Source: Candidatus Gastranaerophilales bacterium
GTDB taxonomy: Bacteria; Cyanobacteriota; Vampirovibrionia; Gastranaerophilales; Gastranaerophilaceae
Assembly: GCA_944324225.1 (NCBI GenBank)
Contig: CALUVL010000002.1
Location: 1 to 64,000 of the forward strand
Length of the DNA stretch: 64,000 nucleotides
Direction of reading: 5' to 3'
Position numbers and translations under genes: made by a program. Shown piece by piece: positions 32,599 to 40,587 of this stretch (position 1 is its first letter; the number at the start of each line of letters is the position of its first letter). The notes under the pieces are model-generated. The model was not told the DNA's origin. It saw only the letters and a program-made list of their open reading frames with translations, and made no database searches.

Positions 32599-35500
32599 AA
32601 CATAGAAGTCTTTTTTTATTATGTCTGCTTTTGGGGTTAAGTAATAATATTTCATATGCTGAAGATATATTACAAGCTCCTGTTCCAACATTAGATAAAT
32701 TGCACAGTGAAAATGACGTAATACCTGATACCAATCCACCGGTAGTTTATCCTGACAGTGCATACTCAATAACTCAGGGAACAGAAGATGATTATAATTT
32801 TACAACGCAAGCCTATGACAGTTCGGGAAATTTAACTACACAATATTATAAAATTGATCTAAATTTGAAGGCTATTTCGCCGGAAGGTTTAACCTGGGAG
32901 GAAGTTTCAAGTTCTGGCGTAAATACAGTTACCGTAACATTACCAAATAATGAAACAAGGTATTTCCATTTTACATATAAAACCCCAGAAGGCTATACTT
33001 TAGATGCTAGTCATGTCGGTCTTATAATCAAAAAAGAAGATGATATTTATAATATGAATTACATCAGAAATAATACATATTTTCGTAATAACTTAAATCT
33101 TGATCATGTTACGGGAAATTTTATGGGAAATTACGGGTATGGAGGATTAAGCAACTATGGTACAATAGATTATTTAATAAGTAATTTTATTGCCAATAAT
33201 ATGACTGGTGATGGTGCCGGAGTGTATAATTCTGGAACGTTGAGATATATTGTTGGTGATTTTATAGGGAATTATACTGATGATAATCCTTATGGTAGAG
33301 GAAGTAACGGTGGTGGAATTTATAATGATAACGGTTTTATCGGACATATTGTCAGTGATTTTATCGCAAATCATAGTTCCAGTTCCGGTGGTGGTATATA
33401 TAACCAAAGTGGAACAATAGAAAGCATAGATGGAAATTTTATTGGCAATTATAGCTATGATTTAGGCCTGCAAGGGGATAACGGACTTGCAAATGGTGGA
33501 GCTATCTATAATGGCAGCGGGACTATTGAGCAAATCAATGCAACATTTATTGGTAATTATAGCGAAAGTAATAGCAGTAATAGAATAAGTTATAGTAGAG
33601 GTGGCGCAATATATAATAATGATGGACAAATAAATATTATTAATTCATCTTTTTATAATAATTATGCAAAAGCACAAACAGATGCAAAAGGCGGTGCTAT
33701 TTATACATTCAAAGATATGAATGTTAGTGCTGATAACGGAGTATCAACATTTCAAGGTAATTATACTGATACCAATGGTGTCATAGATGATAATGCAATT
33801 TTTGTAAATAATGCAAAACTAACTTTTGAAGCTAAAAATAACGGACAAATATATTTATATGATAACATCCGTGGCACAACCGATGCTAATATTGCTTTAA
33901 CTGGCGATGAAACAGGAACAATAAATCTATTTAATGATATACATGATGCAAATGTATCTGTCGACACAGTGTCTGTGAATATGGCAAATGATAATATTCA
34001 TAATTACAATTTTAATAATTTAAAATCTGATGCAAGCGCTAATTATACTATAGATGTAAGTTTAGCCGGTAATGGTAGTTCTGATACAATAACCTCAAAT
34101 GTAACTACAGATGAGAATTATTCAATGAGTGTTGTGACGCTTAATGGACTAAATTTAATAAATACCACAGATGACAATATAAAAGACAGTTATATTATTC
34201 AAATATTAAATACTACCAATAATAATTTACAGCTAGCATTGGGAGAAAATTTAAAAAATTCTAATGTTATATTAGACAGTTTTGAAGGGAAAACCATTAG
34301 CGATGAAATTACAAATATTGTAAATTGGAATGATAAATTTGAAACTTATAAAGAAAGTATTAGTATTGTTGGCGAAGTGCTTCTTACAACCACAGATACA
34401 GTAAATGACAGTATCGGGATAAATTTAACAGGTAAAGAAATAACAAAAACAGAAAGAGTATCCTTAGGCGACACGCTTGCGCTTTTAAATCAGCTTCAGA
34501 CAGAGGAAGATAGGCACTTCAACTTTGACACGGCTCAGGATAAATACAATGTAACAGAAGATTTGGGGCAAACTTCCGCCGGCACCTTGAATATCAACGG
34601 CGCTGCAGAAAACGGAAACCGTTCAGAAATTAATTTAAACGGAAATGCAGGTTTTGAACTTGCCAATAATTCTACACTGAACATAAATAACACGAAACTT
34701 ACAGGTAACGAAACTCTAATAAATGTTTCTAATCCTGATGCTGTTGTAAATTTGCAAAACTCTCACATAGACGGCAATATTGCATCATCAACAGAATACA
34801 AAATAAATATTTCCGGAAATGAGAATGATACAACAATAATAAACTGCAATGCCGGAAAAGCAAACACAAACCTAAACGGTTCAGAATTTCAATTTGGTTC
34901 TGAAACATTAAAAGAAGGTTCATTAAACGCTCAAAGCGGTACTGTTAATTTGCAGGACGGTAAAACAACAACTTATGAAATAGGAACACTTACATCTGAT
35001 CAGAATACAAACTATAAATTAGATGTAGATTTATCAGGCGAGAACAGTTCTGCAGATAAGTTAAGTGTCGGAAACAGCTCAACAGGTACAGTAAAAATTT
35101 CATCACTTAATTTTGTAAATTCAAAAACTCCGGAGAATGAATTTGTTGTTCAGCTTTTAGATACGGATAATAATAACATTCAACTGGAATTGGATAATAA
35201 TGTTTCAGGTGAAAATTATGCACTCGGTCAGGTATCAGAAACCACGTATGATGCAGTTAAGTCTAATGTAAACTGGCAGGATAAATTCAATTCTCATACA
35301 AAAGAGGGTACTAATTACGGTAATATGTCGCTTGCAACAACAGATACAACAAATGACAGTATTGCACTGACGATTACCGATACAAAATGGCAGGAGGGTG
35401 AAAAAACTGTTTCAATGGGCGATACTCTCGCACTTCTAAATCAGCTTGAAACATCAGAAGATAGAAACTTTAATTTTGACACAGCCTCAGATGTATATGA

Positions 35501-37397
35501 AGTAAGTTCAGACTTAGGCTCAACATCTAAAGGAACATTAAATATTAACGGAGTTCTTGCTCCTGTTCCAGAAGGAAACAGCGGGCGTTCTACAATTAAC
35601 GGTAACAATCACTCATTATTCAAACTGGATAATGAAACAACTTTGAATGTGAATAATGTTAAAATTACAGGTGCAAATAACGTTGTAACGGGAAACAATA
35701 AAGACACTGTTGTAAATATCAATAATTCTGAAATTTCAAACAATGCAGAAGGTATTAAGACCGCAGGTTCTGTAAATATTTCCGGAAATTCAGTAATAGC
35801 AAATAACGGCAACGGTGTAGAAGTAACATCTGCAGATAGTGTAATTACTCTTACTTCCGGTGAAATAACTTTACTTGATAAGTTAACCGGTGTTGCAGGA
35901 GCAAAATTGAATGTTAATCACAGTACGGTAAATTTTGCCAAGAAAGTTTCAGCACTTGATATGATTGCAGAACAGGCAAATATTAATGTTGCGTCGGACA
36001 ACTTGTTTGACGGGAATAATATGACTGTAAATTCAGCCTCAAACCTTAACATGGCAAACAACGCAGTCGGCACAATGCACCTGAATAATTTAACATTAAA
36101 AGATAATCTTAATATGTCTGTTGATGTAGATTTGGCAAACAAATCTATGGACAGACTTACCGCAGACAGCTACAATCTAGGCGACAACAAAGTTAATGTT
36201 AATCAAATGAACATGCTGTCAGACAGCAAGAATGTTACAACAGAAGTGTTGTTTGCCGATGAAAATTTAAGAAATAATGTTACAACAACCGTAACGGAAG
36301 TTGCATATTCTCCAATCTACAAATACGGGGTAGGCTACAATCCGTCAACTGGAAACTTCACTTTCTCCCGCGGTTCAAGCGAAAACTACAATAACGTGAA
36401 CCCATCCGTAATGGTTGGCCCTGTTGCCGCTCAACTAGGTGGTTATGTAAGTATGTTAGATACTTATAACAATGCCTTCAACAATATGGATATGAGAATG
36501 CTTAACCCTGCAAGCGTCAGACTTGCACAAAAACAAGCAAACAGATATGCAATAACCGAAGAAGCAGACGGCGTAACTTACAAAGTAAACGAAACAAATT
36601 CTGGCGGAACATGGGTAAGACCGTTTGCAGCTTATGACAGCGTCGGATTGAAAAACGGACCAAAAGTTGACAGCTTCTCATACGGAACATTCATCGGCAG
36701 TGATACTGGTGTTCATCAATTCAAAAACGGCGGCGAAGGAGTCTTGAGTGCCCATGTATCATATCTTGGAAGCCACCAGTCATTCAACGGCAACAGCATT
36801 TACCAGAACGGCGGCAACCTCGGCTTAACCGGAACTTACTATAAAGGCAACTTCTTCACAGGCTTAACTGTAAACGCAGGAGCGAGCGTAGCAGACGCAA
36901 GCACGCGCTATGGCAGCGAGGATTTCCCGATGTTTATGGCAGGTGTTGCAAATAAAACAGGCTACAATTTTGAATTTAGAGACGGCAGATTCATAATTCA
37001 GCCGAGTTTACTCTTAAGCTATACCTTCGTCAACACATTTGATTACACAAACGCAGCAGGTGTAAGCATAAACGGCGACCCGTTGCACGCGTTACAAATT
37101 TCACCGAACGTAAGATTTGCCCTCAACACTAAAAACGGCTGGCAGCCATACTTAACAGCAGGAATGAACTGGAACATAATGAACGATTCACAGTTTACAG
37201 CCAATATGGCAACTCTGCCGGATTTAAGCATGAAACCTTATGTTCAGTATGGTTTGGGTATACAGAAAACGATTAATGATAACTTTACAGCTTACGGGCA
37301 AGTCTTGCTCCGCCATGGCGGCAGAAACGGTATTGCCGCAAATGCTGGGCTAAGGTATATTTTCGGACATGAAAGCAAACCACAGGAAGATATATAA
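32595..37397 (+). CDS. Autotransporter adhesin with Pmp-like repeats and beta-barrel
   Basis: 1600 residues, type Va secretion. Signal peptide MKHRSLFLLCLLLGLSNNISYA. The passenger at residues ~180-390 carries repeats with the GGA-I and FxxN motifs known from chlamydial Pmp proteins (GGGIYNQSGTIESIDGNFIGN, GGAIYNGSGTIEQINATFIGN). Two long homologous blocks follow, at about 600-900 and 920-1220; each has GDTLALLNQL, FNFDTA and LGxTSxGTLNING. The barrel spans about 1335-1590 (from TWVRPFAAYDSVG to GLRYIF). The last strand is followed by a polar 10-residue tail instead of ending at the aromatic residue. It should fold as a beta-helix at the surface and act in adhesion. Its control is likely by the invertible segment upstream. 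Codon use in the barrel is less AT-rich than in the N-terminal part, which suggests domain shuffling. Confidence 0.92.
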   Translation: MKHRSLFLLCLLLGLSNNISYAEDILQAPVPTLDKLHSENDVIPDTNPPVVYPDSAYSITQGTEDDYNFTTQAYDSSGNLTTQYYKIDLNLKAISPEGLTWEEVSSSGVNTVTVTLPNNETRYFHFTYKTPEGYTLDASHVGLIIKKEDDIYNMNYIRNNTYFRNNLNLDHVTGNFMGNYGYGGLSNYGTIDYLISNFIANNMTGDGAGVYNSGTLRYIVGDFIGNYTDDNPYGRGSNGGGIYNDNGFIGHIVSDFIANHSSSSGGGIYNQSGTIESIDGNFIGNYSYDLGLQGDNGLANGGAIYNGSGTIEQINATFIGNYSESNSSNRISYSRGGAIYNNDGQINIINSSFYNNYAKAQTDAKGGAIYTFKDMNVSADNGVSTFQGNYTDTNGVIDDNAIFVNNAKLTFEAKNNGQIYLYDNIRGTTDANIALTGDETGTINLFNDIHDANVSVDTVSVNMANDNIHNYNFNNLKSDASANYTIDVSLAGNGSSDTITSNVTTDENYSMSVVTLNGLNLINTTDDNIKDSYIIQILNTTNNNLQLALGENLKNSNVILDSFEGKTISDEITNIVNWNDKFETYKESISIVGEVLLTTTDTVNDSIGINLTGKEITKTERVSLGDTLALLNQLQTEEDRHFNFDTAQDKYNVTEDLGQTSAGTLNINGAAENGNRSEINLNGNAGFELANNSTLNINNTKLTGNETLINVSNPDAVVNLQNSHIDGNIASSTEYKINISGNENDTTIINCNAGKANTNLNGSEFQFGSETLKEGSLNAQSGTVNLQDGKTTTYEIGTLTSDQNTNYKLDVDLSGENSSADKLSVGNSSTGTVKISSLNFVNSKTPENEFVVQLLDTDNNNIQLELDNNVSGENYALGQVSETTYDAVKSNVNWQDKFNSHTKEGTNYGNMSLATTDTTNDSIALTITDTKWQEGEKTVSMGDTLALLNQLETSEDRNFNFDTASDVYEVSSDLGSTSKGTLNINGVLAPVPEGNSGRSTINGNNHSLFKLDNETTLNVNNVKITGANNVVTGNNKDTVVNINNSEISNNAEGIKTAGSVNISGNSVIANNGNGVEVTSADSVITLTSGEITLLDKLTGVAGAKLNVNHSTVNFAKKVSALDMIAEQANINVASDNLFDGNNMTVNSASNLNMANNAVGTMHLNNLTLKDNLNMSVDVDLANKSMDRLTADSYNLGDNKVNVNQMNMLSDSKNVTTEVLFADENLRNNVTTTVTEVAYSPIYKYGVGYNPSTGNFTFSRGSSENYNNVNPSVMVGPVAAQLGGYVSMLDTYNNAFNNMDMRMLNPASVRLAQKQANRYAITEEADGVTYKVNETNSGGTWVRPFAAYDSVGLKNGPKVDSFSYGTFIGSDTGVHQFKNGGEGVLSAHVSYLGSHQSFNGNSIYQNGGNLGLTGTYYKGNFFTGLTVNAGASVADASTRYGSEDFPMFMAGVANKTGYNFEFRDGRFIIQPSLLLSYTFVNTFDYTNAAGVSINGDPLHALQISPNVRFALNTKNGWQPYLTAGMNWNIMNDSQFTANMATLPDLSMKPYVQYGLGIQKTINDNFTAYGQVLLRHGGRNGIAANAGLRYIFGHESKPQEDI

Positions 37398-37413
37398 CGC
37401 ATAAATAACAAAT

Positions 37414-37475
37414 AAGCCGCAGGAAAATGTTTTTCAGATACTTTATACATAAAAAACTATTGCCTGCGGTTTTTA
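37414..37475 (+). terminator. Autotransporter terminator
   Basis: AAGCCGCAGG pairs with CCTGCGGTTT (one G-U pair) around a ~42-nt loop, followed by TTTAC. The loop is long for a terminator, but it is the only candidate in the 237-nt gap. Confidence 0.55.
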
Positions 37476-37634
37476 CATGGTTTAATTTTTCAATGTGGGA
37501 CAAAGCTACAATCGTTATTAATTGTTGTTAATAATAGGCATATTATCTATATTTATGTTATTGTAAAATTGTGATATTATGTTTTAGCTATAATTAGGTG
37601 GTTATTTTTAATTAGAATAAAATGGAGCATTCGT

Positions 37635-37850
37635 ATGAAAAAAACAATATTATTATTATCTGTAGGTTTTTTGTTCGGATATTTTGTTTCAGATGTTTTA
37701 GGAAGTCAATTTATTCAACCTGTTAAAGCTGAAGTAGCAGGAATGAATAGTTATGATTTAATGTATGATTATGATTTTCAATATGCAGTTAAAGATATTG
37801 TAGAGGATGACTGTGAGGTAGAAATTGACGGTAGAATTAATTGTAGATAA
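37635..37850 (+). CDS. Small exported or membrane protein
   Basis: 71 residues: an N-terminal hydrophobic segment (MKKTILLLSVGFLFGYFVSDVLG) followed by an acidic, Tyr/Asp-rich domain with two cysteines near the end (DDCEVEIDGRINCR) that could pair in the periplasm. GGAG lies 8-9 nt before the ATG. It is 27 bp before the next gene's start and probably co-transcribed with it. Function unknown. Confidence 0.6.
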   Translation: MKKTILLLSVGFLFGYFVSDVLGSQFIQPVKAEVAGMNSYDLMYDYDFQYAVKDIVEDDCEVEIDGRINCR

Positions 37851-37877
37851 ATACTATACCAAAAGAGGATGTCAATA

Positions 37878-38426
37878 ATGAAAAATATTAAATTTTTAAT
37901 TATTACAATTTTAATATTATTATTTATCGGCTTTACTTTATACTTTGCATATAAAGGATTTTTTCCGTTTAATTCAGGAGAAGGTAAACAATTTCATTAT
38001 TGGGTATTTGATAATTATCATTTAGCGTTTAATATTCCAAATTACAATTATAATAACATACCTTATTATTGTAAAATTAGTCATAATGAACAAATAATTA
38101 ATATTACTGAAACGAACCAAAAGTATCAAAACGACATAAACGAAATTCAAAAAACAATAAATAAGTTACGTCAATCAAAATATTATTTAACAGACTATGA
38201 TAGATTTAAGGTTCAATCATTGTATGATCAAGCTCATATATGGAATGATTATTATTATGTGCAAAAAGCAAATAATGAATTAAAGTTATTACAATCCAAA
38301 CAAGAACATAATTCAAAATGTGATGCATTAATAAAAAAATTTGAAGATGAAATAAAGTATATAAATGAGGTTTTAATTCCAGCAAATAATGAAAAAATGC
38401 TTGATTATTGTGTAAAGTTATTATAA
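37878..38426 (+). CDS. Single-pass membrane protein with coiled-coil periplasmic part
   Basis: 182 residues. One N-terminal transmembrane helix (FLIITILILLFIGFTLYFAY) and a Tyr/Asn-rich extracytoplasmic part with a long helical, coiled-coil-like region (about residues 75-165: QKYQNDINEIQKTINKLRQSKYYL...). There are three or four cysteines. AGAGG lies 9 nt before the ATG at 37878; the ATG at 37869 overlaps that site and is less likely. Paired with the small protein at 37635. Unknown family. Confidence 0.6.
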   Translation: MKNIKFLIITILILLFIGFTLYFAYKGFFPFNSGEGKQFHYWVFDNYHLAFNIPNYNYNNIPYYCKISHNEQIINITETNQKYQNDINEIQKTINKLRQSKYYLTDYDRFKVQSLYDQAHIWNDYYYVQKANNELKLLQSKQEHNSKCDALIKKFEDEIKYINEVLIPANNEKMLDYCVKLL

Positions 38427-38566
38427 AGACTAATATTTAATAATATCAAAAATCAAAAAATAATTATGTATTTTCATTTTCTCCGCGTTAATACACCGTA
38501 CAATCGGCTTAGGTTGGATTTTTTTGTTATAATAGATTTATAAAATAATACTGGGAGTATAAGATT

Positions 38567-39556
38567 TTGCAAAATAAAAAATATCAAATATTTGTAAGTT
38601 CAACATATGAAGATTTAAAAGATGAACGGAAAGCTATAATTGAAAATATATCGACAATGGGGCACTTACCTGTTGGTATGGAGCTTTTTGTCGCTTCTGA
38701 TGATGAACAATTTGAATATATAAAAAGAGTTATTGATAATTGTGATTATTACGTCTTAATATTAGGCGGAAGATATGGTTCAGTTAGTCCGCAAACAGGT
38801 AAAAGTTATACACAAATGGAATATGAATATGCCATAGAAAAGAAAATCCCTGTTTTAGTATTTCCGTTTGAAGATATTAAAACTTTACCTAATGAAAAAA
38901 GAGATGATGATTTAAAAAATATAAATGAATTTATTGAAATTGCTTCAAAAGATAGAATGTGTAGGTTTTGGAATACGAAAGACGGATTAATTTTAAGTGT
39001 AGTCAATAGTTTACATAAAATTTTTGAAGATAAACCTCAAAGAGGTTGGATAAGACCTGATGAATTTGACAATACAGAATTATTAACTGAAATAAATTCT
39101 CTGAGAAAAAGAAATCAAGAACTAGAACAACAAGTAAAAGAATATCAAAATTCATTAACTAAACAGATTGATAATATTGCCGATATGGATGAATTATTTG
39201 AAATTCATTTTAAAAGTTCATATGGACATGATTATTCATATAGCAGTTTACAAGTAACATGGAATCAAATTTTTTCATATATTGCTCCAAACCTGATTAA
39301 TGCTCTTAATGCACTTTCTTTCAAGTATCAAATTGATTGTAATTTTGTTAATAAAATCGTTAATAGAGGGTATTCTTCTGTAAATTTGGATGATGACGAT
39401 GCTAACACAATAAAAATTCAATTTCTATCGCAAGGATTAATAAGAGTGTATCCTGCAAACATGGTAAAAGGTGGAGTTGGAGAATTTATACAACTTACGG
39501 AAAAAGGATTACAATATTTAAAACAGATAAAAACAGTAAAAACTTCAAAAAAATAA
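38567..39556 (+). CDS. DUF4062 (TIR-like) domain protein
   Basis: 329 residues starting at a TTG with GGGAG 8-9 nt upstream. Residues 4-90 match DUF4062: KYQIFVSSTYEDLKDERKAIIE, GMELFVASDDEQFEYIKRVIDNCDYYVLILGGRYGS, SYTQMEYEYAIEKKIPVLVF; this is a Rossmann, TIR/SLOG-like fold. A coiled coil (LRKRNQELEQQVKEYQNSLTKQ) and a C-terminal winged-helix-like part (QLTEKGLQYLKQIKT) follow. DUF4062 is often the N-terminal effector of bacterial NLR-like defence proteins; here the NTPase is absent. It is the last gene before attR. A defence role is inferred. Confidence 0.8.
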   Translation: MQNKKYQIFVSSTYEDLKDERKAIIENISTMGHLPVGMELFVASDDEQFEYIKRVIDNCDYYVLILGGRYGSVSPQTGKSYTQMEYEYAIEKKIPVLVFPFEDIKTLPNEKRDDDLKNINEFIEIASKDRMCRFWNTKDGLILSVVNSLHKIFEDKPQRGWIRPDEFDNTELLTEINSLRKRNQELEQQVKEYQNSLTKQIDNIADMDELFEIHFKSSYGHDYSYSSLQVTWNQIFSYIAPNLINALNALSFKYQIDCNFVNKIVNRGYSSVNLDDDDANTIKIQFLSQGLIRVYPANMVKGGVGEFIQLTEKGLQYLKQIKTVKTSKK

Positions 39557-39699
39557 TTTGTTTTAAATTTTTTTGTGTACATTTTGTGTAGTTTGTGTAT
39601 TTTTGATTAAAATTTATCAAGTTTTATAAACTTGCATAATGCAGTTAATACAAGCGTTTCGGGTATATAAATCAATTTTAAAGAAAGTAGTTATTAACA

Positions 39700-39742
39700 T
39701 TTTAAGGGATAGGTCGCGCGTTCGAATCGCGCCAAGCGCAAA
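39700..39742 (+). repeat. Attachment site attR (43-bp direct repeat)
   Basis: Second identical copy of the tRNA-Lys 3' segment; the D-arm half of the tRNA is missing here. The island therefore ends at this point. The 144 nt between the DUF4062 gene and attR are AT-rich, with no gene visible. Confidence 0.9.
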
Positions 39743-39773
39743 ATAAAAGAGGTTTGTATAAGCCTCTTTTATT
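39742..39773 (+). terminator. Original chromosomal tRNA-Lys terminator
   Basis: An 11-bp perfect stem, AATAAAAGAGG with CCTCTTTTATT, directly after attR. It was presumably the terminator of tRNA-Lys before insertion. In 39774-39963 I see only a short GAACGC/GCGTTC hairpin (about 39795-39811) and no gene. Confidence 0.7.
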
Positions 39774-39963
39774 TTGCTGTTTTGTAAAGATAAGAACGCT
39801 AATTGCGTTCGAGCGACCTACGGATAAAGTGTGAAGGTTTTGAATATTTAAGGAACTAAGTTCTTGTAATACTCAAATCTAGTCGCCTTTTCTGCGAACA
39901 GGTCAAAACAATTGCGACAATCGTATATTTTTTATGACAAAAAGAGGTAGCCCTTTTTAATTT

Positions 39964-39999
39964 TTGTCCATCTGGTATATTTTAAGTTATAATTTTTTT
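39964..39999 (+). promoter_or_regulatory. Promoter giving a leaderless transcript
   Basis: TTGTCC (39964-39969), an 18-nt spacer, TATAAT (39988-39993), then 6 nt to the ATG at 40000. The in-frame ORF extension upstream is this promoter. Confidence 0.6.
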
Positions 40000-40587
40000 A
40001 TGGAAGATTTTTTATTAATATCAGAGTCAAACCAGCATAAAGCACACAGCATCATTGATGAACTTCAAATTGAAAATATCTGGCACTCTTACGATGCTGA
40101 AATTAATCTTGTCGGTTCATTGAAGATGGAGCTTTTGATGAAACATCTTGATATTGATTTCCATGTTTATACTCAGAATGTTACAATTACAGAAAGTTTC
40201 AGTGCCATTCTTAAAATTTGCAGAAATCCGAATGTAAAAAAGTTCTGGTTTAAAGACCTTTTAAATACAGACGAAAATTGTCTTGAATGGCATTTGATCT
40301 ATGAGGACGAAAATAGCAGAAACTGGCAGATTGATATAATTCACATGCCTTACAATTCAAAATATTACGGATATTTTGAAAAAGTAGCAGCAAGAATTCT
40401 AAGCCGTCTTACGGAAGACTCAAAGCGCACAATTCTTCGCCTTAAATACGAAACTCCGGATAATATGAAAATTATGGGAATTGAATATTATCGTGCTGTG
40501 TTGGAGGATGGAGTTTCAACTTTTGAAAAGTTTGAAAAATTCAGAGAATTATACCCTGTTGAAGGTGTTATTGATTGGGTTCCGTAG
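40000..40587 (+). CDS. Nucleotidyltransferase-like protein
   Basis: 195 residues. The order GSLKMELLMKHLDIDFHVYT (helix, then DxD at about residues 49-51) and later WQIDIIHMP (third Asp, about residue 113) matches the minimal nucleotidyltransferase fold (G-S, DxD, D). No partner HEPN gene is adjacent. The C-terminus is helical (AARILSRLTEDSKRTILRLKY). The last 100 bp overlap the 3' end of the convergent glycosyltransferase gene, an unusually long convergent overlap. Activity is inferred from fold motifs only. Confidence 0.7.
   Translation: MEDFLLISESNQHKAHSIIDELQIENIWHSYDAEINLVGSLKMELLMKHLDIDFHVYTQNVTITESFSAILKICRNPNVKKFWFKDLLNTDENCLEWHLIYEDENSRNWQIDIIHMPYNSKYYGYFEKVAARILSRLTEDSKRTILRLKYETPDNMKIMGIEYYRAVLEDGVSTFEKFEKFRELYPVEGVIDWVP

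Larger units (their letters stand above)
22381..39742. mobile_element. 17.4-kb integrative island in tRNA-Lys
   Basis: It is bounded by perfect 43-bp repeats made of the tRNA-Lys 3' end. A tyrosine integrase gene is near the left end, with an excisionase-like HTH gene further in. Inside are a serine recombinase, a second small tyrosine recombinase, a reverse transcriptase, hicAB, HNH, DUF4917 and DUF4062 genes and a large autotransporter. No relaxase, coupling ATPase, capsid, terminase or replication initiator is recognisable. It therefore looks like a non-self-transmissible genomic island or a satellite. The DNA is visibly more AT-rich than the flanking genes. Confidence 0.85.

Noticed and set aside
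22381-39742. Prophage or conjugative element.
   Set aside because: No capsid, portal, terminase, relaxase, type IV secretion or replication gene is seen; only recombinases and cargo.
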